Source: Promethearchaeota archaeon
Lineage (GTDB): Archaea > Asgardarchaeota > Lokiarchaeia > Sigyniarchaeales > Promethearchaeaceae
DNA length: 49,531 nucleotides
Assembly: GCA_016933055.1 (NCBI GenBank)
Contig: JAFGBS010000032.1
Location: 1 to 49,531, forward strand
Direction: 5' to 3'
In this document: positions 1 through 8,972 of the stretch, piece by piece
Numbering within the stretch: the stretch's first letter is position 1
How the letters are laid out: each line of letters starts with the position of its first letter
Made by a program: the position numbers and the translations under genes
Notes under the pieces: model-generated
Told to the model about the DNA's origin: nothing
The model's input: only the letters and a program-made list of their open reading frames with translations
The model's database searches: none

Positions 1-130
1 AAGGGGTAACTATACTGTACGCGGTGTGTTTGGTTAGCAGTTCTAATGGTTGCATGGAAAAATCGTATTGTGGATGGATTCTTGGGGAGATGGGAGAAGA
101 CCGCACAGTACTACGGAAAAAAAGGGGAAA

Positions 131-154
131 TTTTACCGATTAGCTTCGGTAAAA
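131..154. terminator. Hairpin terminator between convergent transcripts
   Basis: A perfect 9-bp inverted repeat (TTTTACCGA / TCGGTAAAA) with a 6-nt loop lies just past the stop of the leftward surface-protein gene. On the minus strand it is followed by a pyrimidine/T-rich run, and on the plus strand by an A-run. The placement and the T-tract suggest a transcription terminator. The termination role is inferred. Confidence 0.5.
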
Positions 155-173
155 AAAGATTAATTTGTAATTT

Positions 174-1802
174 TTAGGTTATATGCAATTTCTTACGAAT
201 GACTAATACAACACTTATTACTGCCGCAGCACTGATGAGGATCAGTGGAATTAAGTGATATCCGGGAATTGTACTAGATGGAGGGCATTCAGGACATGCA
301 GGACATTCACTGGTCAGACAATTAAGTACGTACTCTAATTCTTCAATAAGTGCTACTCCTGGAACTGTTGCATTTACTCGTATGTTAAATGCTTCGGTAT
401 TTTCCAAGTCAAAGATAATTTTTTGGTACTGGCCTCCTCCAATTTCGTTCATCGAATAGGTAGTACCTTTTACTGTAACATCTACGTCTGCTCCCAAAAT
501 TGGTTGTCCATAGAGATCCGTGAGAATATAATCTAATTGTAGTGTTTTGTTGTCTACATCGTATATTTCGCAATAAACGTCAATATCAACAATTGGTGGA
601 ATATATAGTATAGGTACATATAATATAACAACAGGTAAAGACCAGTATATATAATATACATTGAACCACCAGAACCAAGTTAGGTTGATAATGTGCCATG
701 TTATTTGCCAATGAAATATCCAAAATAAGTAAATGAACTTAAATTCCCACACGATTGCAAACTCGTACCACCAAATAAATACGGTCAATGATGACCAAGT
801 CACCACGAAATAGATTAGTTCAATCTCCAAATAATACACTTCAATTTTATATCCATAGATCTCCCATACTAACACATAAATTAACTCATAATACCACCAG
901 TGCAAGTAGAATTCAATCCAAATCCATCCGTATATGGGACTAAACCAGCCATATATTAAATACCCAGTCAAGAACCAGTTCCAAATATCCACGATTTGGA
1001 TATGATGATTACCAAAGAATATTTCACCAATTCCAACCCATAACACTCCGTTAAAATAATTATGTAATACAAATTTCATATTGAAATATTGTATAATAGT
1101 TGTATCATGGAAACGAGTTACGTTTATTCCTCCTATGACCGGGTAAACAGTTTTATCGCCCTCTTCTCCAGGTGTAAAGACAATAGTAACCCCCTCATCG
1201 ATTGTAATAGTCCCATCTATAAAGATTTCAATTAAATAACCGGGATTGTCTGTAAAAAATAGTAATATTTCTACACCGGGGATAATGACGACTCTAAGAG
1301 TGGTATCTTCATTAGAAGTGTCATTAAAAAGGAAATCCCCGTTTTCCATATTCAGTTCCGCGTTGTAATTTCCGGCGATATCTTCAATTGTGTGCACATT
1401 AGTTGTTAAATCGGTGTAAATTGAACCAAATTCAGCTAATGCCATATGGGTAGTGTTGGATACTGGATCAGCATAGGCTCCCGTCGTCCATCCCATCCCA
1501 TCTCCTAAAAATAACCCTCCTGTATTTAGTGCAAATAAAAGGTATTGATTGCCTTGATCGGTTAAAATGTCCATCTGAGCCTCCATTTCCATAGGATTCA
1601 TGACTATATTGACTTCGTCGGACCCAACTGTGTTAGTGGTCCCGTCTATATTTAAATCATGTCCATCCACATCTAGATTTGCACTGTCTCCTTGAGCTGA
1701 TTTGGGAGAGGATGCATTTACAAAACTAATGTTAGATATTACTCCTATCAAAATAATAGAGATTATCAAATAGCTAGCTACTTTTATCTTGTTAGATTCC
1801 AT
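174..1802 (-). CDS. Secreted, membrane-anchored aromatic-rich surface protein
   Basis: 542 aa. The N-terminus (residues 7–30) is a hydrophobic signal peptide. Residues 35–235 are a soluble, Asp/Asn/Thr-rich extracellular region. Residues about 240–405 are extraordinarily rich in Trp, Tyr, Phe and Ile, with about 20 Trp in 165 residues, many alternating with other hydrophobics and scattered Glu/His. Residues 411–495 resemble a beta-sandwich (Ig-like) domain. A CPxCPxCP cluster (500–507) precedes an IPGY motif, a transmembrane helix (515–535) and a basic tail RKKLH. This tripartite tail resembles archaeosortase-type or anchor signals and is similar to the tail of the protein at 43375–45162. I do not recognise the family. 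The aromatic block could be an unusual beta-structure or an intramembrane region. Function is unknown, with a surface location likely. Confidence 0.75.
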   Translation of the reverse strand: MESNKIKVASYLIISIILIGVISNISFVNASSPKSAQGDSANLDVDGHDLNIDGTTNTVGSDEVNIVMNPMEMEAQMDILTDQGNQYLLFALNTGGLFLGDGMGWTTGAYADPVSNTTHMALAEFGSIYTDLTTNVHTIEDIAGNYNAELNMENGDFLFNDTSNEDTTLRVVIIPGVEILLFFTDNPGYLIEIFIDGTITIDEGVTIVFTPGEEGDKTVYPVIGGINVTRFHDTTIIQYFNMKFVLHNYFNGVLWVGIGEIFFGNHHIQIVDIWNWFLTGYLIYGWFSPIYGWIWIEFYLHWWYYELIYVLVWEIYGYKIEVYYLEIELIYFVVTWSSLTVFIWWYEFAIVWEFKFIYLFWIFHWQITWHIINLTWFWWFNVYYIYWSLPVVILYVPILYIPPIVDIDVYCEIYDVDNKTLQLDYILTDLYGQPILGADVDVTVKGTTYSMNEIGGGQYQKIIFDLENTEAFNIRVNATVPGVALIEELEYVLNCLTSECPACPECPPSSTIPGYHLIPLILISAAAVISVVLVIRKKLHIT

Positions 1803-2000
1803 AATGAATCATCTCGTTTGTTTTATTTAGAATAAAGAAACCTATCAAAAGGTTAATGATAAAGAAAAATATTCATCCTTATAAATATACGGCATAGATA
1901 GCGATGAATTTTGAACCTCATATCCTATTTAGATTGTATAACATAACAAGGATGCCGATAAAAATCATATTACGCAGATAAAAAATATTTACTAACCAAA

Positions 2001-2792
2001 TTATCTGGCTTTGCTTTCACATATACTTCCGAGTATTTTTCGTTCCCTGAAAAAGTTGCACAATCCTATTATAAGATAACATGTTAATATAACCAATATC
2101 GCCACACACAAGCCATAGATATACGGACCGGTTGCAGTATGGTCAAAAAATGTTAAAATAGAAGCAATTAAACCAATTGTCATCGCTAGAATAAGGAGGA
2201 GTGCAAATTTCCTATTTTCTCTACTCTTTACTCCTTTTCCATATATCAAAAATCGAGTTATATTGAGATAGGCTAAAAATATCATAGAAATGGGGATAAC
2301 ATAATTCAATATTTTTCCCAACAAGGGTCCCATATCAGGAAAATAACCATAAAACAAATCGATGAAAAATAAGGACAACAAGATAGATGCAGTAACTGGG
2401 GTAGTTACTCCTTCATAACCTTCCTGCTGGCTTATATTAAACCAAGTTAAGCGAAGAATAGCCCCAAACACATAAATAACACACAATATCGCCAGGACAA
2501 TAGGAGCAAATGAATTCAGCTCAGAATAATAGCGATAGATCAATACCGCAGGTGCTACTCCAAAACATATGCTATCACTCAAAGAATCAAGCTGTTTTCC
2601 AAGTTCGTTTGCTTGCTTCATAATTTTTGCCACAAGGCCGTCCAATAAATCAAATATCATTGAAAAGTAGATAAAAGCTCCTGATACCCAAAGAAAACGT
2701 CCATCTAGTGAAATAATGATAGAAATCATTCCGCAGGTAGTCCCCAATAATGTTACCAGATCTTTTACTTTCAACTGCCTTAATATTCCCAT
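2001..2792 (-). CDS. pssA: CDP-alcohol phosphatidyltransferase (archaetidylserine synthase-like)
   Basis: 263 aa polytopic membrane enzyme. Residues about 47–72 carry the CDP-alcohol phosphotransferase signature D-x2-D-G-x2-A-K-x8-G-x3-D-x3-D; Lys replaces the usual Arg after the Ala. This motif binds Mg2+ and CDP-lipid. About seven hydrophobic segments follow. In archaea the family moves serine (or inositol/glycerol phosphate) onto CDP-archaeol to make polar lipid head groups. PssA is the closest fit by length and N-terminal start, but substrate cannot be proven from sequence. It is divergently transcribed from an AbrB–PhoU regulator and lies near a Tes-like lipid enzyme, which supports a membrane-lipid role. 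Confidence 0.8.
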   Translation of the reverse strand: MGILRQLKVKDLVTLLGTTCGMISIIISLDGRFLWVSGAFIYFSMIFDLLDGLVAKIMKQANELGKQLDSLSDSICFGVAPAVLIYRYYSELNSFAPIVLAILCVIYVFGAILRLTWFNISQQEGYEGVTTPVTASILLSLFFIDLFYGYFPDMGPLLGKILNYVIPISMIFLAYLNITRFLIYGKGVKSRENRKFALLLILAMTIGLIASILTFFDHTATGPYIYGLCVAILVILTCYLIIGLCNFFRERKILGSICESKAR

Positions 2793-2814
2793 TTTATCAT
2801 CACAATACTAATAA

Positions 2815-2828
2815 AAGTACAAGTACTT
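2815..2828. promoter_or_regulatory. Palindromic candidate operator in a divergent promoter
   Basis: AAGTAC-AA-GTACTT is a perfect inverted repeat in the 85-bp gap between the pssA-like gene (leftward) and the AbrB–PhoU gene (rightward). It sits directly before an AT-rich TATA-like stretch serving the rightward gene and close to the leftward promoter. Autoregulation by the neighbouring AbrB-type protein is a reasonable inference. Confidence 0.4.
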
Positions 2829-2877
2829 ACAATATATATAATACATATTGTTTTCCTTCAACACCAAATTTTGATTA

Positions 2878-3927
2878 GTGGGTATTATGTACTACAGAAA
2901 ACTTCAGAGAGTGGGTAAAAAAACTTTTTCGATTAATTTACCTCGTGAATGGGTCATTAATGCTGGTATTCATAAAGGTGAGAATATTGAAATTCGAGAA
3001 TTAGATTCCGGAGATCTTGTAATTTCTTTACCTCAAACACATGTGGAAAAAAAACCCACTATACAAGAGATCATTACTTCTGACACACTTTCCCGAGATA
3101 TTACTCGTGCATATCTTCTCGGGTATGAAAAAATTGTAATCAAAACTGATAACGCCACTGGTTTTACCGCAGAAGAAATGAAAGAAATCGAGTTAGCGAG
3201 TCGTAAATATCCCGGAGCGGAAATAATGCAAGAGGGAAAAAATAAAATCACATTCGAAATCATCGCTTCGTTTGAAAAAATGGGGCCATTCAAACTCATT
3301 CATTATATCTTTAGCACAACCCAACAGATGCTCGACGATATTGCGTTAATATTAGATCCCACAACACCTAAGAATGGATCTAGTGTAGAGGAATTACTCC
3401 GAATTCAAGGTCTAGATTTAAAAGTCAATCGCACGTATTTACTTATTGTACGGCAATTGCGTGCTCTTATTCAAGCCCCTTCATTGCGTAATCAACAAGA
3501 TTTAAACTCATTGCGTATTATGGATTATCGGTTGTTCGTTCACTTGCTAGAACATATTGGGGATAATTGTGTTCTAATCTGCGAACATCTCATCGAGTTC
3601 CAGAATTTAGTTAACGAATTGTTGGATAAAACCTATCTAGAAAATGAAGAAAAAGATCCAATAATGGAATATCTTATCACGGTATCCCAAAATGTAAGAG
3701 ATGCCCATAAAAGAACTTTTGATGTTTTTGTAAAAACTGATTATAAACGCGCCCCAAAGTTAATCCAAGAGTTCCCTCGGGACCTACAGAAGTATATTCA
3801 AGAATTTAAAGTCCATCCCCGAAAGGCTCCTTTATCGATCATAATGTATCGATTCTATGACATTTTGGATATGTTAGTAGACATTTTGGATTTAATTCAA
3901 CCTGAGGAGGGTTTACTAGAAACCTAA
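2878..3927 (+). CDS. AbrB/SpoVT DNA-binding domain – PhoU-like regulator
   Basis: 349 aa. Residues 4–52 form a SpoVT/AbrB swapped-hairpin DNA-binding domain, with the pattern VGKKTFSINLPREWV followed by GENIEIRE. The rest is all-alpha and resembles two PhoU-type bundles (about 135–345). Archaeal AbrB–PhoU fusions are commonly annotated as phosphate-uptake or signalling regulators, but the true signal is not known here. A GTG at 2878 and an ATG three codons later (2887) are both possible starts. It is divergent from the phospholipid synthase gene, with a palindrome between the two promoters, so it may control that gene and itself. Confidence 0.8.
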   Translation: MGIMYYRKLQRVGKKTFSINLPREWVINAGIHKGENIEIRELDSGDLVISLPQTHVEKKPTIQEIITSDTLSRDITRAYLLGYEKIVIKTDNATGFTAEEMKEIELASRKYPGAEIMQEGKNKITFEIIASFEKMGPFKLIHYIFSTTQQMLDDIALILDPTTPKNGSSVEELLRIQGLDLKVNRTYLLIVRQLRALIQAPSLRNQQDLNSLRIMDYRLFVHLLEHIGDNCVLICEHLIEFQNLVNELLDKTYLENEEKDPIMEYLITVSQNVRDAHKRTFDVFVKTDYKRAPKLIQEFPRDLQKYIQEFKVHPRKAPLSIIMYRFYDILDMLVDILDLIQPEEGLLET

Positions 3928-3949
3928 AGGGTTATTACACAGAATTTAA

Positions 3950-4846
3950 ATGTTGAAACACGGAATAAAATCTATGATAGAGATTATCAATGTCTATAGT
4001 AACATGGCAATGCCGGATTCTGATTTAATTGGTAGACACGGACAAAGCTTTTTTATAAAAGTGGGCAATGATCGGATTTTAATGGATACGGGAGCCGATG
4101 GACCCACGCTATTACATAATATGACTCTTCTGGGTATTGATCCTAATAACATCACCCATCTTGTTCTATCACATGGGCATTATGATCATACATGGGGTCT
4201 TCCAGATTTATTGAATGCTCGCACTTCAGCAAATCCATTACCTGTTATAGCCCACCCCCTGGTACGAGAAGAAAAACGCCTGAAAATACTGTTTATCAAT
4301 AAATCTAAAGGATTCCCCAAATTAACGGAAGCTCAAGAAAAATCTATAAAGTTAATTTATTCAAAAGAACCGTATGCCATCAGTCCTAGGGTTAAAACTA
4401 CCGGAGAAATAGCTGAACGAATTGACAGAGATGGAATAGAACCTGTAATGAAACATTTAGTAAATGGAAAATATGAAGTGGATCCTGTCTTGGATGATAT
4501 TAGTGTATTAATTGATACATCCAAAGGACAAATTGTGTTAACAGGATGCGCTCATGCTGGAATAATTAATATCCTTAGGAAAGCGAAAAAACTCTCTGAT
4601 AAACCCATACTTGCGATACTGGGTGGTACTCATATGGTAAGGTACTCCAAGGAAGAGGTAATTCGAACGGGAGAAAAGTTTCGAGATGATTTTGATGACC
4701 CTGACTTATATTTAAACCATTGTACAGATAAACTCCCCTCAAAATTGCTGAAAATGACTAAAACCATTGATATTCTGAAGGAAAATTTTGGTGAAGAAAG
4801 AATAAAGACTTGTTATGTGGGAACTAAAGTGACATTCGAGGAATAA
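3950..4846 (+). CDS. Metallo-beta-lactamase-fold hydrolase
   Basis: 298 aa. The zinc-binding signature H-G-H-Y-D-H is at residues 75–80, preceded by an LMDTGADG strand (44–51). A later GCAHAGI (about residue 200) and LGGTHM (about residue 225) supply further metal ligands. The layout and the HGQSFFI start resemble the subgroup annotated as dihydropterin–ribofuranosylaminobenzene phosphate synthase-like MBL proteins (COG1237), so a role in pterin chemistry is possible but unproven. The first Met may be too early; Met9 at 3974 is an alternative. It starts 22 bp after the AbrB–PhoU gene and is probably cotranscribed with it. Confidence 0.8.
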   Translation: MLKHGIKSMIEIINVYSNMAMPDSDLIGRHGQSFFIKVGNDRILMDTGADGPTLLHNMTLLGIDPNNITHLVLSHGHYDHTWGLPDLLNARTSANPLPVIAHPLVREEKRLKILFINKSKGFPKLTEAQEKSIKLIYSKEPYAISPRVKTTGEIAERIDRDGIEPVMKHLVNGKYEVDPVLDDISVLIDTSKGQIVLTGCAHAGIINILRKAKKLSDKPILAILGGTHMVRYSKEEVIRTGEKFRDDFDDPDLYLNHCTDKLPSKLLKMTKTIDILKENFGEERIKTCYVGTKVTFEE

Positions 4847-4904
4847 AAACAAGGAAACTTCTTAGAAATGTATCTTGCATAAAAATGTTTGATTATGTCA
4901 AAAT

Positions 4905-5186
4905 TTAAAATGCTAATAGAATCTTCTGATAGATATCCAGTAATTTTTCTCTTGTTTCTTTGGGAATTACCTTTTTCAAATTGTTTCCTAACTTAACTAC
5001 ACCTATTATGGCAGAAGTGGCAGAATCCAGCAACTTTCCCGGAATAAAATTAGACTGTTGATCTTGGAAATATTTAATGCGTGTTTCCAAAGCCATTATT
5101 TGTTTCTTAGTAGTATCTTGTCGCAGTTCAGCGATCTCGACGTTTTCTTTCTTATCTGAGCTTACAGATGCCTCTTCATTCATCAA
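4905..5186 (-). CDS. Small helical protein coupled to the Tes-like gene
   Basis: 93 aa, highly charged and predicted mostly helical. There is a possible coiled coil at residues 12–45, then a Gly/Ile-rich amphipathic stretch (about 50–70). It begins 11 bp before the stop of the upstream radical SAM gene, so the two are translationally coupled. I do not recognise a family. Its tight linkage suggests an accessory or membrane-associating partner of the radical SAM enzyme, but that is inference from position only. Confidence 0.6.
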   Translation of the reverse strand: MMNEEASVSSDKKENVEIAELRQDTTKKQIMALETRIKYFQDQQSNFIPGKLLDSATSAIIGVVKLGNNLKKVIPKETREKLLDIYQKILLAF

Positions 5187-6825
5187 TAATTATCTCCTTT
5201 TCCATTATTTTTTTATAGGGAACTGCAATTTGCTTCTCAATTTCATTTCTTCGAAATATGTTCATTACACAAAAAGGTATTTCCAGCACCGAGCCATCGG
5301 GCATTGCTACACCAAAGTGAACTATGCATCGTTTCGCTCGTTCCATATCAAAATTGTACGCGTCTTGAAAATGCATTGATCCTATGAGTAATGATCCGTA
5401 CGCAAAGGAAGAGACATTATCCCAATTGCCGGTGAGAATCATCTTTGTGAAGATCTCCATTAATTTTCCAGGTTTTTTTATGAATGGCAATAAACCTAAC
5501 GCAAAACGTGCTTTTAATTGCTGCTTGTCCAGCCATTCAAGTCCATTATCCAACATATTAGCCAATCCCTTCCAGGAATCGTGTGCTAATTTGGAGAAAA
5601 ATTCTGAATGTTTTCTAGATTTGAGTTTCCCCCAGAATCGGTTTGCATAATTGATGATAGCCATGGGATCCATGTATTCTAGTATTGAAATCATTTTTTT
5701 CTCATCTGGATCTAAGACTAAATAAGTGGCAAATCCACAATCAGGGTGGCATGTAAACTCAATAGGTTCTTGATTACCTAACCAAGCAATAGTGCGTCCA
5801 AATTCCACTATAGTAGATAGAGGATACCAATCCTGGTTTAATTTTAATGCTCCATTCGTTTGTTTTTCGATGGCATTGATCACATCCGCATTGTTGATGC
5901 GTAAATTCTGTACATCTTCATGGGATACTCTTCCACATAATGAAATAGGTTGAAATACTATCCCCCGAACAAGATCGATATTATCAATAGCATATTGAAG
6001 AATATTTCCTATCTCAATCTCGTTTACGGTTTTGGCTATGGTAACTACTAATACTACGGAATCTAGGCCTCCTTGTCTGCAGTTTTTCATTACACGTTCT
6101 TTATACTCTTTTAGAGGAATCCCTCTAGTCGTTATCCATGTTTCATCGTTTACTCCATCAAACGATAAATATAATGTATCAAGTCCGTGTTCTCGGCATT
6201 CTCGTGCAAATTCCGCACCATTTGGTTTCTGAAACGCGTAGCCATTGGTTGCCAGTAGGATCTCCTTAAAACCTTTTTCTTTGGACATTTTTATAACATC
6301 AAGCAAATCAGAACGTATTGAAGGTTCTCCCCCACTAAACATAATGGAAGTTGCCGGTATGGGTTTTTCACGAAAATGATCAAGGACTCTTTCGATTTCT
6401 TCCAATGAAGGCTCAATAAGCATTCCAGTTTTTTCCACGTTAGCAAAACAGAAATTACATGAGAGATTACATCTGTTTGTGATCTCTATAATTGCTAATG
6501 AACACGTGCTTAAATGCTCCTCACATAATCCACAATTCCACGGACATCCTCGTGGATCTTTACCTTTCAGATCTGGAGGATTAGCTTCACCATTCTTTTC
6601 CCAGCCCCATGTCTCTCCCTTCCAATGAGTCCATCTGTAATAATCTGCATTGCTGGATAAGATGTCTTGATACTCTCCATGTTCGGGACATGATTTTCGG
6701 ATGAAGATTTTTCCATCCTCTTCGATAATTTCCGCTTCAATCGAACTTAAACATTCGGGGCAAACAGATTGGGTCTTTTTGTAGTATTTTTTCTTAAAAT
6801 TTGGATCATCTTTCACGTGAAACAT
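5176..6825 (-). CDS. tes: Tes-like radical SAM enzyme (candidate tetraether lipid synthase)
   Basis: 549 aa. The N-terminus has two paired-Cys knuckles (C22-P-E-C25 and C46-P-E-H), the rubredoxin-like mononuclear iron site typical of the MJ0619/Tes group. It is followed by C94, C98, C101 and C108. The radical SAM motif C119-x3-C123-x2-C126 is in the context EITNRCNLSCNFCF. The C-terminal half has further Cys (TCHPDCGF) that could hold an auxiliary cluster. Known Tes enzymes join the phytanyl ends of two archaeol lipids to make tetraether lipids. Length, Cys pattern and N-terminal domain fit that family, though other MJ0619-like radical SAM proteins exist. The linked 93-aa gene and nearby PssA support lipid metabolism. 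Confidence 0.65.
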   Translation of the reverse strand: MFHVKDDPNFKKKYYKKTQSVCPECLSSIEAEIIEEDGKIFIRKSCPEHGEYQDILSSNADYYRWTHWKGETWGWEKNGEANPPDLKGKDPRGCPWNCGLCEEHLSTCSLAIIEITNRCNLSCNFCFANVEKTGMLIEPSLEEIERVLDHFREKPIPATSIMFSGGEPSIRSDLLDVIKMSKEKGFKEILLATNGYAFQKPNGAEFARECREHGLDTLYLSFDGVNDETWITTRGIPLKEYKERVMKNCRQGGLDSVVLVVTIAKTVNEIEIGNILQYAIDNIDLVRGIVFQPISLCGRVSHEDVQNLRINNADVINAIEKQTNGALKLNQDWYPLSTIVEFGRTIAWLGNQEPIEFTCHPDCGFATYLVLDPDEKKMISILEYMDPMAIINYANRFWGKLKSRKHSEFFSKLAHDSWKGLANMLDNGLEWLDKQQLKARFALGLLPFIKKPGKLMEIFTKMILTGNWDNVSSFAYGSLLIGSMHFQDAYNFDMERAKRCIVHFGVAMPDGSVLEIPFCVMNIFRRNEIEKQIAVPYKKIMEKEIIIDE

Positions 6826-6934
6826 TTAGAGTGCTTCCACAAATTCGTGTAAAGAAAAAAGAAGGTTAGACAATAAAAAATTTTGGTAGTAATACTATCA
6901 AGTAAACTAAAAATAAAGGAAAAGAAGAAAAAAT

Positions 6935-8284
6935 TTATATATCGATTTTCTGTTTATCGAGTACGGTTTCAAGTGTTCTATCAATTTTTTCTGCTTCTGA
7001 TGGCAGTGATTCTTTTATTTCCTCTGCAAAATCGATCATCACTGATTTTACTTCAGGGATAGTCATCAAATTACGCTTCATATAATTTTTTCTTTGAAGC
7101 GAGAACTGTGAATACCAAATATAATATCCAATACTTGACACTAAAAGTACCGAGTTATTGAATAAATTTACCTGATTTTGGGTAGAAGATGCACCTACAG
7201 AACCTAGGATCATTACAACTTGTCCCGCAATGTACATAAGAGTGAGTGCAAATACTAAAAATGGCACTGCATTCTCGTTGATTTTTTGGGCTTTTTTCAC
7301 ACGCTTAGCAAGCGCTTTTAACACAAAAATTGCAGTTAGAATAACCAAGAAGATATTACCTAATGTAAGAAATACATCGGACCCCGTACTGGATAATGTG
7401 TTCAATAATGAGGTAATGAATCCAAATGAGCGAAACCAAATTACAAGAGAAATAAGCAAATAAACGAAACTTCCAAAAACATTGATGGCATCATAGCGTT
7501 TACTTTTAATGAATAAGATAACTTGCCATACATCTAATGCTAGTATTACCAATCCAATTAAAACTACCCAGGCGATAAATCGAGCTGGATCAGGGTCGCT
7601 TAATGATTGAGCTCTTGTCCAAAATGCCCAAACGGTCAGAATGTGAGTAATAATTGGAACGATTAAACTTACTATTAAAATACTATACGATGCAAAATTC
7701 TTCTTTTTAATATCCATTTGGTCCACAATTAATCGATTATCGACTTTTTCCGAAATCGATTCAATCCCATCTTTAATAAAGTGGATTTGTAATATATTCC
7801 ATCCAATAAAGACGATAATGAATAAGTAGGGTACTAACTGGGAGAATTTCAGATACGTTAATGCAATATCATCACTGTCACCTAATGTACCCCAAGTTAT
7901 TGAAATAGCGAGAGCTAGCATAAAACTTAATACAGTGATAATTGTTTTTGTCAACCAGTCTTCTTCACGGAACATATATTTGGATATAGGACGAATAAAT
8001 GCCCCTATCATTAAAAACATAAACGCTAACACGAAAGTTAAAGTGATAATATTAGTTGCAGCCTTGACAGTATCACTGGTTTTGTTTCCTAAAGAGAAAA
8101 ACGCAATAATGATAGCACCTACGAAAAATAAAAGCGTATAGAATATTTTTCCTTTCTCAAAAATTCCAGCAAATTGCTCGTTTAAAAAATTCTGAAATTT
8201 TTTCCATAGATCCACAAACCATTGTCCAACTTTCGACCTTACCTTAGGTTTTTCAGTTTTAGAATAATTGTCAACTTCAGACAT
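6935..8284 (-). CDS. Polytopic membrane protein, unknown
   Basis: 449 aa with about ten hydrophobic helices between residues 45 and 405. The N-terminus (1–45) and C-terminal tail (about 405–449) are charged, and the tail contains a predicted helix with several Glu/Lys. No recognised signature was found. It is followed downstream by the Tes-like gene after 109 bp in the same direction, so shared transcription is possible. Function is unknown. Confidence 0.6.
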   Translation of the reverse strand: MSEVDNYSKTEKPKVRSKVGQWFVDLWKKFQNFLNEQFAGIFEKGKIFYTLLFFVGAIIIAFFSLGNKTSDTVKAATNIITLTFVLAFMFLMIGAFIRPISKYMFREEDWLTKTIITVLSFMLALAISITWGTLGDSDDIALTYLKFSQLVPYLFIIVFIGWNILQIHFIKDGIESISEKVDNRLIVDQMDIKKKNFASYSILIVSLIVPIITHILTVWAFWTRAQSLSDPDPARFIAWVVLIGLVILALDVWQVILFIKSKRYDAINVFGSFVYLLISLVIWFRSFGFITSLLNTLSSTGSDVFLTLGNIFLVILTAIFVLKALAKRVKKAQKINENAVPFLVFALTLMYIAGQVVMILGSVGASSTQNQVNLFNNSVLLVSSIGYYIWYSQFSLQRKNYMKRNLMTIPEVKSVMIDFAEEIKESLPSEAEKIDRTLETVLDKQKIDI

Positions 8285-8411
8285 ATTAGAGATATTTTTC
8301 TCCTAGCATTTATGCTTGTGGATTATACTACCAAAGAAATTTAGAAGGGGATATGAATGAATAGATTCAATAAGAAAAGAATTAATCTTCACCTATATTT
8401 TTTAATATAAA

Positions 8412-8972
8412 ATGACTATTGAAACGAATTTAACCGATCAAATACGGCTTCATACGCAGTTATGGTCTCACTATAACCTTGTATACTGGTTTATATCGAT
8501 GATTTCCATTTTTGGAGTAATTTTTACTAGTTGTATGTTGTTTTTAGTTTACATATTCGGTAGCTTCTTGGTAGTAGTGGAAATAATAATCACATCCATG
8601 TATTTTCTATTGTCGGTGATATCTTACATCATGTTCAAAATAACTGCGAAATTTCATAGTTATAAGTTATACGAGAAACAGAGAATTGCAGAATTAAGCA
8701 AGGATTCAGTAAGAGAATTTCTACCTTCCATTTTGAACATGGATATTTCCCAGTTCGGGAAAATTCAAGGTTTCATAACATCTAGCATTTTGTTTTATTT
8801 TCTAATTATGATGAACCTTCTTACTTCCATAACTGTGTTTATGACTATGATTTTTTCGCCTTTTCCATGGGTACCATATCTTGTATTTTTTATCTTGCTA
8901 GGATTTGCCATCATCTTATTCTTCCCTTGGATCCAAATGGTAAAAAACTGGAGATTAAGAAAGGAAGATTAG
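8412..8972 (+). CDS. Small four-helix membrane protein, unknown
   Basis: 186 aa. Four hydrophobic segments occur in two pairs (about 25–50, 55–75, 120–140, 150–172), with a charged cytoplasmic-type linker (about 80–110) and a basic C-terminus (WRLRKED). No family is recognised. It ends four bases into the stop region of the convergent EamA transporter gene, so the two genes overlap tail to tail. Confidence 0.55.
   Translation: MTIETNLTDQIRLHTQLWSHYNLVYWFISMISIFGVIFTSCMLFLVYIFGSFLVVVEIIITSMYFLLSVISYIMFKITAKFHSYKLYEKQRIAELSKDSVREFLPSILNMDISQFGKIQGFITSSILFYFLIMMNLLTSITVFMTMIFSPFPWVPYLVFFILLGFAIILFFPWIQMVKNWRLRKED

Noticed and set aside
3..143. Open frame from the left edge to a stop at 141–143
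   Set aside because: It could be the end of a rightward gene, but it has odd composition (several Cys, Gly) and overlaps the hairpin. Not enough to call.
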